Assembly (NCBI GenBank): GCA_016839655.1
Contig: JAEOTW010000327.1
Span: forward strand, 1 to 26,050
Origin: Promethearchaeota archaeon
Lineage (GTDB): Archaea; Asgardarchaeota; Lokiarchaeia; Sigynarchaeales; SOKP01
Direction: 5' to 3'
DNA: 26,050 nt
Positions within the stretch are counted from its first letter, which is position 1, and every line of letters begins with the position of its first letter. A program made the translations under genes and the position numbers. Positions 7,685 to 14,894 of this stretch are shown here, in pieces. Under the pieces are notes generated by a model, which worked only from the letters and a program-made list of their open reading frames with translations, searched no databases and was not told the origin of the DNA.

Positions 7685-7975
7685 ATGGAAAGTATTTATG
7701 CAGCTTTATTACTTCATAAAGCTGGAGGTAAAATTACCGAAACAAACGTAGAAAAAGTATTAACTGCCGCGGGTGCTAAAATCGATAAAACAGAAATCAC
7801 TAAACTAATCGCTGGTTTAAAAGGAACAAAGATTGAAGATATTATAAAATCTGCAAGCGCAATACCTGTAGCTGCAGCTCCAGCAGGAGCTCCTAAAGAA
7901 AAGAAAAAGGAAGAAAAGAAGAAGAAAGAGGAACCTGAGGAAGAAGAACCCACAGGAATAGGAAGTCTCTTTTAA
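7685..7975 (+). CDS. rpl12: 50S ribosomal protein P1 / L12 (P1/P2 family)
   Basis: 96 residues. An N-terminal helical dimerisation domain (MESIYAALLLHKAGGKITETNVEKVL) is joined by an Ala/Pro-rich hinge (AAAPAGAPKEKKK) to a Lys/Glu-rich segment and the acidic tail GIGSLF. This is the archaeal P1 stalk protein, not bacterial L7/L12. GAGGT lies 8 bases before the ATG. The 73-base gap after rpl10 is AT-rich and may contain an extra promoter. Confidence 0.95.
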   Translation: MESIYAALLLHKAGGKITETNVEKVLTAAGAKIDKTEITKLIAGLKGTKIEDIIKSASAIPVAAAPAGAPKEKKKEEKKKKEEPEEEEPTGIGSLF

Positions 7976-8028
7976 GAAACCCCTATTTCATGATATTATT
8001 GATATTTCCAATCTAATTTAAGTTAATA

Positions 8029-8050
8029 TTTTTTTAATTATTTTTTTTTT
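8029..8050 (+). terminator. T-rich terminator of the ribosomal stalk operon
   Basis: Two runs of T (7 and about 12) separated by AATTA, about 55 bases after the rpl12 stop. Archaeal RNA polymerase ends transcription at such oligo-T tracts without needing a hairpin. The rest of the 243-base gap before secY (7976-8218) is AT-rich and holds no gene I can see; it must carry the secY promoter. Confidence 0.5.
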
Positions 8051-8218
8051 ATGTATTCCAATTGACTATTTGGTTATTACAAAAATTACGTTTTTAAAGC
8101 GTAAACTTTTTTTAAAAATCTATTTTTTTTTAAATTACATTTCATTTTTTAGAATTTGAAAATAGTTCAAGAAGACTCAAAATAATACAATTGAAAAGAT
8201 AAATATCTCTGATTAAAA

Positions 8219-9724
8219 ATGGCTGGAAAGTTCCTTAAATTCTTCACTCCTTTTGTAAAGGTAATGCCGGAAATAAAACAGCCGCAACGTGAAGTCTCAT
8301 TTAAAGAAAAATTTATCTGGACTGCAATTGTCTTGATAATTTACTTAATTATGAGTAATGTTCCTCTATATGGGGTAAATATTGAATCATCAACAGATTA
8401 TTTTTACTGGTTAAGAGTTATCCTTGCTAGTCAGAGGGGTATGCTAACAGAATTAGGTATTGGGCCAATAGTAACAGCGGGGCTTATTATGCAATTACTT
8501 CTTGGTTCACGAATAATTAACGTGAATATGGCTGATCCATATGATAGAGCAATGTTTAGTGGAGCGCAAAAAGTATTAGCAATATTTTTAACAATCTTCA
8601 ATGCTACAGCTTATATATTTGGTGGAGCTTTTGGTTCATTAGGTCTTGCAGAAGGATTTTTTTTATTTTTTCAATTATTATTCGCGGGAATCATCATTAT
8701 ATTACTAGATGAAGTCCTCCAGAAAGGTTGGGGGATTGGAAGTGGTGTTTCTTTATTCATAGCCGCTGGTATTGCTGGACAAATCTTCTGGAATTGTTTT
8801 AGTTTTATTCCTACCCCAAGTATAGCAGATGGAGGAGATGGTTTACCTAGAGGTATCGTTATAGCTTTTTTTACTGCCTTGTTTGATAGTAACCCTGATA
8901 ACTGGGGCCAACTGAGTTCACTTTTTTTACGGAACTTCGGTGAAGGTAGTAGTTTCCCGTCTCTACTAGGGGTCATCACTACTGTTGTGATATTTCTAAT
9001 TGTAATTTGGTTCGAATCAACGCGTGTAGAGATCCCCCTCGCATATCGGGGTAGTAGAGGCTTTAAAAGTAAGTATCCAATGAAATTACTTTATGTCTCC
9101 AACATTCCTGTTATATTAGTTAATGCATTGTATGCAAATATATTATTTTTTGGCCAATTATTTGCTGGACCGAACTCTGGGCTACGGTTTACTAATGGTG
9201 GTCTTATTCCCGATTTTTGGGTCAATTTAATAGGCGTTTTTAGAGAAGTAGAGGGAGGGGCAGTTCAAGGCGTTCAACTTGTTCCAACTGGTGGGCTAAT
9301 ATATTTACTCACACCCCCAATAGGAATAACTGAATTAGCAGCAAATCCCCTAAGAGGAGTTATTTATCTAGTGATATTTATATTTCTCTGTGTGATGCTC
9401 GGCCGTGTATGGGTCGAAGTGAGTGGATTAGCGCCACGCGATATAGCTCAACAAATAATAGATTCAAAAATGCAGGTTCCTGGTTTCAGGAGCTCTGCAA
9501 AAATAATTGAGAGAATTCTTAAAAGATATATACCTACTCTTGTCATTTTAAATGGTATGATTATTGCGTGTTTAAGTTTTGGTGCAGATACTTTAGGTGC
9601 GTTGACTTCTGGAACAGGTCTTCTGATAGCAATAGGAATAATTCACAATTATGCTGAGCAAATATCGAAAGAGCTTGCGGCACAACAGTATCCTGGGTTA
9701 CGGGCGATGTTAGGGATGGATTAA
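8219..9724 (+). CDS. secY: Preprotein translocase subunit SecY (Sec61 alpha type)
   Basis: 501 residues, slightly longer than most archaeal SecY, with ten hydrophobic segments. Landmarks are an N-terminal amphipathic region (KFLKFFTPFVKVMPEIKQP), the plug region around PLYGVNI, LGIGPIVTAGLIMQLLLGS in TM2, GSGVSLFIAAGIAG in TM4, the ribosome-binding loop IPLAYRGSRGFKSKYPMKLLYVSNIPVI, and the C-terminal EVSGLAPRDIAQQ with a short tail. It forms the protein-conducting channel with SecE and Sec61beta. The next gene on the strand is the DUF106 membrane insertase. Confidence 0.97.
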   Translation: MAGKFLKFFTPFVKVMPEIKQPQREVSFKEKFIWTAIVLIIYLIMSNVPLYGVNIESSTDYFYWLRVILASQRGMLTELGIGPIVTAGLIMQLLLGSRIINVNMADPYDRAMFSGAQKVLAIFLTIFNATAYIFGGAFGSLGLAEGFFLFFQLLFAGIIIILLDEVLQKGWGIGSGVSLFIAAGIAGQIFWNCFSFIPTPSIADGGDGLPRGIVIAFFTALFDSNPDNWGQLSSLFLRNFGEGSSFPSLLGVITTVVIFLIVIWFESTRVEIPLAYRGSRGFKSKYPMKLLYVSNIPVILVNALYANILFFGQLFAGPNSGLRFTNGGLIPDFWVNLIGVFREVEGGAVQGVQLVPTGGLIYLLTPPIGITELAANPLRGVIYLVIFIFLCVMLGRVWVEVSGLAPRDIAQQIIDSKMQVPGFRSSAKIIERILKRYIPTLVILNGMIIACLSFGADTLGALTSGTGLLIAIGIIHNYAEQISKELAAQQYPGLRAMLGMD

Positions 9725-9747
9725 TTCTTAAACCGTTGTGAAAATAC

Positions 9748-9772
9748 TTTTCCAAAATTACATTTTGGAAAA
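9748..9772 (+). repeat. Perfect 11-bp hairpin behind secY
   Basis: TTTTCCAAAAT / ATTTTGGAAAA with a 3-nt loop TAC, starting 23 bases after the secY stop and followed by more A. On the plus strand there is no T tract right behind it, so it is not a standard archaeal terminator; it could be an RNA processing or stability element between secY and the DUF106 gene. A TATA-like TTTATATATT near 9811 suggests the downstream gene has its own promoter. Confidence 0.45.
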
Positions 9773-9876
9773 AAAAAGTAATTTTTAGTGTAAAATATTA
9801 TGAACCATAGTTTATATATTTGAAAAGAAGATTAAATGAAAACTTTAAAACAATTTCAAGATAAATAAATATAAAG

Positions 9877-10479
9877 ATGTTGTTATTAATCTTTCAAAAT
9901 GCGTTTTTGGATTTTATTACAACCCCTCCAGGCTCAATGATTTTTGTTCTACTTTTAGCTATAACAACTGCCCTAATTAGTGCTGGTTTAACAAAACTGT
10001 TAGTAGACACTGAGGAAATGAGCCGTAAACAGTTACAAATTAAATCGCATGAAGAAGAAAAGGAAAAAATAATTAATTTGGCTGAGGTTGACCCAGAACG
10101 ATATAGAAAAGCCCGAAAAAGATGGGAACGTAAAAATGCTATGTTTAAACAGACACAGCAAAGGATGTCATTGCAAAGAATGAAACCAACATGTATAACA
10201 TTTCTTCCTATGATCATTATCTTTGGTATTGTGAATACATTATTTGCTGGCAAACCTGTTGCAATGTCTCCTATGAATGCAAATGATGTTCCTTTAATCG
10301 GGGCTTTTATCTCAGTAGGTAGTCGTTTTATAAATTTTACAGCTTGGTATTTCCTTTGTTCTTTGGGACTCAACACCCTTGTTCAAAGGCTCCTCAAACT
10401 TCAAAGTCAAGCTTCTGGAGGTATGGGAGGAATGTTTGCTGGTCAAAAAGCAAAAGCGTTAGAGTTTCCAGACGTTTAA
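9877..10479 (+). CDS. DUF106 / EMC3-TMCO1-like membrane insertase (Oxa1 superfamily)
   Basis: 200 residues. A first membrane segment (MIFVLLLAITTALISAGLTKLLVD) is followed by a long charged coiled-coil hairpin (residues about 45-105) containing MSRKQLQIKSHEEEKEK, then two or more hydrophobic segments starting FLPMIIIFGIVNTLF and ending in WYFLCSLGLNTLVQRLL, and a Gly/Met-rich tail. This is the archaeal DUF106 plan, placed in the Oxa1 superfamily with eukaryotic EMC3 and TMCO1, which insert membrane proteins alongside Sec61. Sitting next to secY is its usual archaeal location and fits that role. Confidence 0.9.
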   Translation: MLLLIFQNAFLDFITTPPGSMIFVLLLAITTALISAGLTKLLVDTEEMSRKQLQIKSHEEEKEKIINLAEVDPERYRKARKRWERKNAMFKQTQQRMSLQRMKPTCITFLPMIIIFGIVNTLFAGKPVAMSPMNANDVPLIGAFISVGSRFINFTAWYFLCSLGLNTLVQRLLKLQSQASGGMGGMFAGQKAKALEFPDV

Positions 10480-10495
10480 CTCAATAGGCTTATAC

Positions 10496-10506
10496 AAAAG
10501 AAAAAA
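10496..10506 (-). terminator. Oligo-T terminator of tRNA-Ser
   Basis: On the minus strand the discriminator base of tRNA-Ser is followed directly by TTTTTTCTTTT, a typical archaeal tRNA terminator. It lies in the short gap where DUF106 (plus) and tRNA-Ser (minus) converge. Confidence 0.55.
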
Positions 10507-10521
10507 CGCAACGGGAGGGAT

Positions 10522-10551
10522 TTATTCTTATAAGAAGCAATTTCTTATATT
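10522..10551 (-). other. T-loop intron of tRNA-Ser (30 nt, between A58 and A59)
   Basis: Central helix GTTC/GAAT (4 bp, one G-U), bulges AAA (10553-10551) and AAA (10523-10521), inner hairpin TATAAGAA / TTCTTATA with loop ATTGC and one A-A mismatch next to the bulge. Cutting after the second base of each bulge leaves loop TTCAAAT exactly. Length, bulges, hairpin size and loop sequence nearly match the adk insertion. Confidence 0.85.
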
Positions 10552-10582
10552 TTGAACCCCCGAGTGCATTCACACACCGGCT

Positions 10583-10599
10583 TTCTGGGATAACTTCCA
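10583..10599 (-). other. Anticodon-loop intron of tRNA-Ser (17 nt, canonical 37/38)
   Basis: Exon TTGG (positions 32-35) pairs with intron CCAG to form a 4-bp central helix. The bulges are AGT and AAA, cut after the second base. The product loop is TTGGAGA. This is the standard archaeal intron position; the remaining inner hairpin is very short. Confidence 0.8.
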
Positions 10600-10615
10600 C
10601 TCCAAGCCGGCGCCG

Positions 10616-10648
10616 TTCCGAGCTAGGTGCGTCTATGCACACTAAACT
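10616..10648 (-). other. D-loop intron of tRNA-Ser (33 nt)
   Basis: Central helix CCGG/TCGG with one G-U, bulges TAA and AAC. Cutting after the second base leaves D loop TAGCCCGGTAC with A21. The inner part has short helices (TAG/CTA, then TGTG/CGCA across a bulged C). Position and length are set by the need for a normal class II D arm. Confidence 0.75.
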
Positions 10649-10716
10649 TACCGGGCTAGGCAACCGTTGCAAATAAAAATAAATAAAAAAGATTGTTTGG
10701 GAATTTTACTTAGAAG

Positions 10717-10989
10717 CTATTTTATTGGAATGGACATAACTTCCTTCATTTTTTTCTCTAATTTAGCAGTTTTTATTGCTGCTTCGACATCTTCATGCTT
10801 AGCTCCTTTTTTAATATCAATTGTTTCTACAATTGGCTCGATGTGTCTATAATTTACCCTTCTTCTTCGCACCTTTAAGCCATCAATCAGTAAGTAATTT
10901 TTATCGATTACATCAACAATAACACAATAATGTCCTGCTTCTCTTCCCATTGTTTTTACACATAATCTTCCAATATCATAAACACTCAT
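10717..10989 (-). CDS. rpl14e: 50S ribosomal protein L14e (eL14)
   Basis: 90 residues, MSVYDIGRLCVKTMGREAGHY then VIVDVIDKNYLLIDGLKVRRRRVNYRHIEP, which is the L14e/KOW-type pattern (start region DIGRxCVKxxGREAG, then an IDG-basic patch). A start five codons further upstream is open, but GGTGAC 8 bases before this ATG is a good Shine-Dalgarno and the family begins with M-S-[VI]-[FY]-D-[IV]-G-R, so I use ATG 10989. It is archaeal/eukaryal specific and follows cmk and L34e, its usual partners near secY. Confidence 0.93.
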   Translation of the reverse strand: MSVYDIGRLCVKTMGREAGHYCVIVDVIDKNYLLIDGLKVRRRRVNYRHIEPIVETIDIKKGAKHEDVEAAIKTAKLEKKMKEVMSIPIK

Positions 10990-11128
10990 ATAATTTGTCA
11001 CCAAATTATTTTCAATTATTTCTTAGTTACTGGTAGTTTAAAATATCCAGTAAACATATGAAATTTTTAGTAATTTTAAAAATCAATATAAACATAAAAT
11101 TTTTTCGATTTTTTTGATAAGAAAAGCA

Positions 11129-11662
11129 TTACTTTTTTTCTATGAAAGAAAGAATTTTCTCCAAAATTTCTTTAACTGTAAGGTTTTCTGTATCTATAAT
11201 AAGATCATATAATAGCTTTAATTCCTCTTGATCATTTAGATCTATACCATAAAGACGTTTAAATCTCTCTGATTCTGATTTTTCTCTTATGACAGTCTCT
11301 TTTACCTTTTCTTCATAATTACTATTATCTCTATCTATCATACGTTTAATTCTAGTTTCCAAGGAGCAAGTCAACAAAATCTTGAAGTCTGCTATAGTCT
11401 TGAGGATATACCCACTTAGTTGGCTATCAATAATTATATTTCCTTTTTGAGCAATTTCAACTATTTTATTATCTAGTTTTTTATCAATATCGGGGTTTTC
11501 CTCTACATATTTAGTAAATTCCTCTAGAGTCATATTCATTTCTAAGGCAAGATCTCGAAAAATTTGCCCAGTACTATAATATTTAATTTTTAATTTTTCA
11601 GCAATTAATTTTGCAATAGTAGATTTGCCAGTTCCGTGGAGTCCTGAGATTGTTATGATCAT
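11129..11662 (-). CDS. cmk: Cytidylate kinase, archaeal type
   Basis: 177 residues, phosphorylates CMP/dCMP. The P-loop is at the very N-terminus, MIITISGLHGTGKSTIAKLIAEKL, followed by YYSTGQIFRDLA (the archaeal Cmk S-x-G-x-x-F/R-x-x-A signature) and later the lid arginines in IKRMIDRDN. The NMP-binding region lacks the long insertion of bacterial Cmk, as in archaea. Its place between L14e and L34e is typical. Confidence 0.93.
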   Translation of the reverse strand: MIITISGLHGTGKSTIAKLIAEKLKIKYYSTGQIFRDLALEMNMTLEEFTKYVEENPDIDKKLDNKIVEIAQKGNIIIDSQLSGYILKTIADFKILLTCSLETRIKRMIDRDNSNYEEKVKETVIREKSESERFKRLYGIDLNDQEELKLLYDLIIDTENLTVKEILEKILSFIEKK

Positions 11663-11755
11663 CTTATAAAATTTTTTTAAAGTTAAATCTAATTGAATTA
11701 AGAAGGGAAATACTTAAGATTTTTACTACAAAAAAGAATTAATTGTTGAAAAAAG

Positions 11756-12034
11756 CTAAGACGTTTTTTGGCTCCAAATTGTCTCTTTTATTATTGTTTG
11801 AAGACATTTTGCACAGTATCTTCCACTTTCTATTCGATTTGCCCTTCTTGCTGTATTTTGAGTTTTTGTCATTTTAGAAGGCCTTAATCTTGGAACAGAT
11901 TGGAGTGGTCTTTTGCAAATTGCACACTTTGCTCTTTTAGGCTTTTTTCTCCAATAATGGGTTACATTTCTGTTCCCCGGTGTGCTGATATTTTTCCGTG
12001 CTTGAGATTTAGAACGTAAACCTGGACGTGGAAT
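11756..12034 (-). CDS. rpl34e: 50S ribosomal protein L34e (eL34), apparent AUU start
   Basis: 92 residues. After the first codon the protein reads PRPGLRSKSQARKNISTPGN, the near-universal L34e N-terminus, and continues with a zinc ribbon of two CxxC pairs (KCAICKRP and RYCAKCLQ). It ends with IWSQKTS. No ATG, GTG or TTG is in frame between the upstream stop and PRPGL; the codon directly before it is ATT at 12034-12032. AAGGT lies 7 bases before that ATT. The frame therefore most simply starts with ATT (or the ATA two codons upstream), an uncommon initiator. It lies about 90 bases upstream of cmk on the same strand. Confidence 0.9.
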   Translation of the reverse strand: MPRPGLRSKSQARKNISTPGNRNVTHYWRKKPKRAKCAICKRPLQSVPRLRPSKMTKTQNTARRANRIESGRYCAKCLQTIIKETIWSQKTS

Positions 12035-12124
12035 TATAATTACCTTATATTATTCTTTTTGATACTCAATAATTAAAATATATGAAATTAAATTTCTGAA
12101 AAAATATTAATTTTATTATTTTAC

Positions 12125-12745
12125 CTAGGATTTTAACTTTAATTTGTTTTGAAAATCTTTAAAAATTTGATATAAATCCTCTATTAGTTTTTCTTTCAAT
12201 TGAGCATCAGAAAATAAATGATTGCTACGATTTAGGGCTTTTGTTTGAACTGATTCGATCCTAGTCAGAACATCATCTAATCCTGGAAACTTACTTAAAT
12301 TATCAATTAATTCTTCAAACAAATTTATAATTATATCATTTTTTTTTAACCCTTCTAAAGTTAACGCATCCATAAGAGTTATGAAAGATGTCGTGATTTC
12401 AGAAGTAATACCTGGTAATTCTAAAAAAGTATGATTTTTTGAAGAAATACTTTTTTCTGATATATTGAGGGATGAAACTCGATTAATGATATCTATAGCG
12501 GAGTTATATTCTTCAGTAAAATCCATTCTATTAAGGAGATCTACCAATTGAATTCTGTTTTCCTTTAAGGTAAAGTTTAACTTTAGTAAGTTATTCATTG
12601 TTGTCTTTAATGCCTTTTTAAAGAAATTCTGGTTAACATTTCCTTTTTGATATTTATTATTTAAATTTGTAATTGATATAACTAGTGCGAAAAGTTCAGA
12701 TTCGATTTTTGACTCAATATCAGGAGTATTAGTATCTTCTGTCAT
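12125..12745 (-). CDS. Helical protein of unknown function
   Basis: 206 residues, almost all predicted helix, without Cys and without membrane segments. It shows a regular hydrophobic pattern (ESELFALVISITNLNNKYQKG, LIEDLYQIFKDFQNKL) that could form helical hairpins or coiled coils. It begins 63 bases behind the Yip1-like gene on the same strand and may share its transcript. I recognise no family, and no catalytic motif is visible. Likely cytosolic. Confidence 0.6.
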   Translation of the reverse strand: MTEDTNTPDIESKIESELFALVISITNLNNKYQKGNVNQNFFKKALKTTMNNLLKLNFTLKENRIQLVDLLNRMDFTEEYNSAIDIINRVSSLNISEKSISSKNHTFLELPGITSEITTSFITLMDALTLEGLKKNDIIINLFEELIDNLSKFPGLDDVLTRIESVQTKALNRSNHLFSDAQLKEKLIEDLYQIFKDFQNKLKLKS

Positions 12746-12808
12746 ACCACATCTAAATATTTAAAAATAAGGATTTTAATATTTCGTTTTGATTGAGAGT
12801 TAATAAAT

Positions 12809-13711
12809 TTAACCAAATAATGTTGGACGGAGGAAATAGAATAAAATAGCTACTATTACGCCAATAATTATGTTAGGGATTAATACACGTGTGGTGGATG
12901 AATTACTTAATTCTCTTATCGCGAGGGTCATTAGAATAGGCACCCAAGTAGCTAATGTTAATGCATCGATTACATCTAAAATGGCCCATGTTGGTGCATT
13001 AAATATCTGATCAATATTAACTTCATCTACAGTTGGAAACCCAACTACCACAATTAAAATCTTGATGGCATTTATTACTAAAAATGGAGTAAATGCACAT
13101 AACAACATTCTGAATTTATATGCTCCTTCTAATTGTAGCATAGTTCCTCCTTTATATATACTGAATGGGCTTACATCTGTTTCTTTATATTTTTCTTTTT
13201 CTTCTTTTGATCCTCCAAAACGATTTTCTAATTTATCTGTAAAACCAACTGCATAATTCGCGCCCTTACTAAATGCCCATATTAAAAACCAAAAGAAAAC
13301 CAATTGAAAACAAAAACCAAATAGAAAAAAAGATGCGAAGAAACTTAAACCAAATAGAAAATGACCAAAAGAATATGGTGGAATCCCTGCAAGATTAATG
13401 TGTGAGAATAATGCTAATCCCATTAATCCATATAATAAAGAGCAAAATAGCAAAATTAGCCATCCAGGGGCTTTACTTCTTTTATGATTAATATCATGAA
13501 ATGCTTTTGGCGCATTCACAAAAAGATAAAAAATTTTCATATACCAACGATAAGGCCCTGTCCATTCTGCTTCATATCTTCTAAAAAACCTAATTGTTTC
13601 AATTCTTTCTATTTTTAATCTAAATCCACAGAAATTACAAGCATAACTATCAGCTGTATTCTCATTTCCACATCTAGGGCACCGCTGAAATGCGGCAACT
13701 GTCTGAGACAT
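12809..13711 (-). CDS. Zinc ribbon + Yip1-like membrane protein
   Basis: 300 residues. Residues 11-32 form a zinc ribbon with RCPRCGNENTADSYACNFCGF (CxxC...CxxC). The body has about five hydrophobic segments: LILLFCSLLYGLMGLALFS, a long stretch from FGLSFFASFFLFGFCF, MLLCAFTPFLVINAIKILIVV, then LTLATWVPILMTLAIREL and the last near the C-terminus ending FYFLRPTLFG. The layout, the short WYMKIFYLFVNAPKAFHDI amphipathic part before the first segment, and a polar central loop fit the Yip1 superfamily. In eukaryotes Yip1 proteins act with Rab GTPases in ER-Golgi traffic; in archaea the role is unknown. Zinc-ribbon fusions are inferred to bind partners at the cytosolic face. Confidence 0.65.
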   Translation of the reverse strand: MSQTVAAFQRCPRCGNENTADSYACNFCGFRLKIERIETIRFFRRYEAEWTGPYRWYMKIFYLFVNAPKAFHDINHKRSKAPGWLILLFCSLLYGLMGLALFSHINLAGIPPYSFGHFLFGLSFFASFFLFGFCFQLVFFWFLIWAFSKGANYAVGFTDKLENRFGGSKEEKEKYKETDVSPFSIYKGGTMLQLEGAYKFRMLLCAFTPFLVINAIKILIVVVGFPTVDEVNIDQIFNAPTWAILDVIDALTLATWVPILMTLAIRELSNSSTTRVLIPNIIIGVIVAILFYFLRPTLFG

Positions 13712-13835
13712 TCTTACATGAATAATTTAATAATTTTTATAATAAACATATAATAAAATAATCTTATAAAAATTTCTTCTAAACTTTGGATAAATTCTTG
13801 ATTAAAACTTTCTATTTATAAATAGTATTTATCAA

Positions 13836-14894
13836 TTAGAGAAATTCAATTATGAAATGAGTTTTTTTATTTTTAACTTGATAATTTCTATTTAAAAATA
13901 ATTTGACCAATTCTAGGTTTGTTTTGGTATGGCTTGTTACCTCAAGGACTTTTATTCTTGAAGGTTCTTCAATAAATCCCATGAGAGGAATTAATTGATC
14001 ACTAAGATAATTATCAACTGGGATATTGTTTTTAATATAATTTATCAGTTTATCAGCTGCCATAATCCCTAGATTTTCAGAAGTAATTTTTCGGTCTCCT
14101 AATATTGTTCCAGATGAAATTAAAGCATTTGTATCCGAATAAGCCCATAAACTAAGGCCAACCCCCGGACTTAAGGAGGGTACATATTGATGATCAATCT
14201 TAACATCCAGGCCCAATTGTCTTTTAATCTTAAGAGTGATTGATTTTTTAATTCTTTCACATACTTTTTTATTAATTAAATGATCTGTAGAGATAATTTC
14301 ACCTTGGATTAGATTTAATTTTCCCAATTCAGTTAATTCAAGAGGTTTAATCTTATTTTTAGGAGGATATATAGTACTTTTTACGATAGCACCTCCTTTA
14401 GGATAGAATCCATGTTTTTTAATGTCAATATCGATCTTATAGCCACAATTTCTAAAGATATTATAAGTTACTTGTTGAATATAATTAAGACTTGGAGCCC
14501 ATTTTCCGAAAGTTCCACCACCGTGAATAATTATTTCTATTTTCTCAGGTTTTTTAAACCCCAAGCATGCAATTTGAATAGGTTGAAGAAGTAAACCAAT
14601 ATTGCCAGCAGTTGTAATTTCTACCTCAATATTGCTTCTTATTAATCGTTTAGGAATTAATGTAATTTGTTTTGTCCCAACCTGACATTCAGATAAGTCA
14701 CTGTTTGTTAATTCAGATAAGGTTTTTAGGCCCATTAAATGTTGTAGTCTTAATCCTGGTTTAGACCTATTTGCTCTAATGTTTTTAATTCGAATTGAAC
14801 GTTCTAGCAAAACTGAATACCCCGCTCCTATTCGAAGTATAGCACCACCACCTTCACCGAAGGATCCGTCAATTTCTAAGATTTTATTCCCCAT
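13836..14894 (-). CDS. rtcA: RNA 3'-terminal phosphate cyclase
   Basis: 352 residues. RtcA uses ATP to convert an RNA 3'-phosphate to a 2',3'-cyclic phosphate, an end that RtcB can ligate. Landmarks are IDGSFGEGGGAILR at the N-terminus, ANRSKPGLRLQHLMGL, HGGGTFGKWAPS, the KHGFYPKGGA signature and the catalytic histidine in TSHTKTN (H322). The ATG shares one base with the stop of the NUDIX-NMNAT gene (TAATG), so the two are translationally coupled. The cytosolic enzyme fits an RNA-repair or tRNA-splicing context, which matters in a genome whose tRNAs carry three introns each. Confidence 0.95.
   Translation of the reverse strand: MGNKILEIDGSFGEGGGAILRIGAGYSVLLERSIRIKNIRANRSKPGLRLQHLMGLKTLSELTNSDLSECQVGTKQITLIPKRLIRSNIEVEITTAGNIGLLLQPIQIACLGFKKPEKIEIIIHGGGTFGKWAPSLNYIQQVTYNIFRNCGYKIDIDIKKHGFYPKGGAIVKSTIYPPKNKIKPLELTELGKLNLIQGEIISTDHLINKKVCERIKKSITLKIKRQLGLDVKIDHQYVPSLSPGVGLSLWAYSDTNALISSGTILGDRKITSENLGIMAADKLINYIKNNIPVDNYLSDQLIPLMGFIEEPSRIKVLEVTSHTKTNLELVKLFLNRNYQVKNKKTHFIIEFL

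Larger units (their letters stand above)
10507..10670 (-). tRNA. tRNA-Ser(GGA) with three introns
   Basis: The 164-base gene folds to an 84-nt class II tRNA after removing three introns. Acceptor stem GCAACGG/CCGTTGC with discriminator G73, as expected for serine. D stem GCC/GGC with loop TAGCCCGGTAC (G18 G19, A21). Anticodon stem CCGGC/GCCGG with loop TTGGAGA, anticodon GGA at 10603-10601. Variable arm of 15 nt. T stem GGGGG/CCCTC with loop TTCAAAT. No CCA is encoded. Every loop becomes canonical only when the introns are removed, which argues for a functional gene. A T-rich stretch just upstream (10672-10690) can serve as promoter. It lies between the DUF106 and L14e genes, inside the conserved secY cluster. 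Confidence 0.9.

Noticed and set aside
9894..10376. A 160-residue minus-strand ORF inside the DUF106 gene, and similar ORFs opposite rpl11, rpl1, rpl10, rpl12, secY and the zinc-ribbon gene.
   Set aside because: Each is the complement of a well-supported gene and shows no motif of its own.
10490..10672. A 60-residue ORF on the minus strand.
   Set aside because: It lies on top of the tRNA-Ser gene, whose stems and loops explain the sequence.
10990..11004. Extended start of L14e giving five extra residues.
   Set aside because: The extra codons contain the GGTGAC Shine-Dalgarno for the ATG at 10989, and the family N-terminus begins there.
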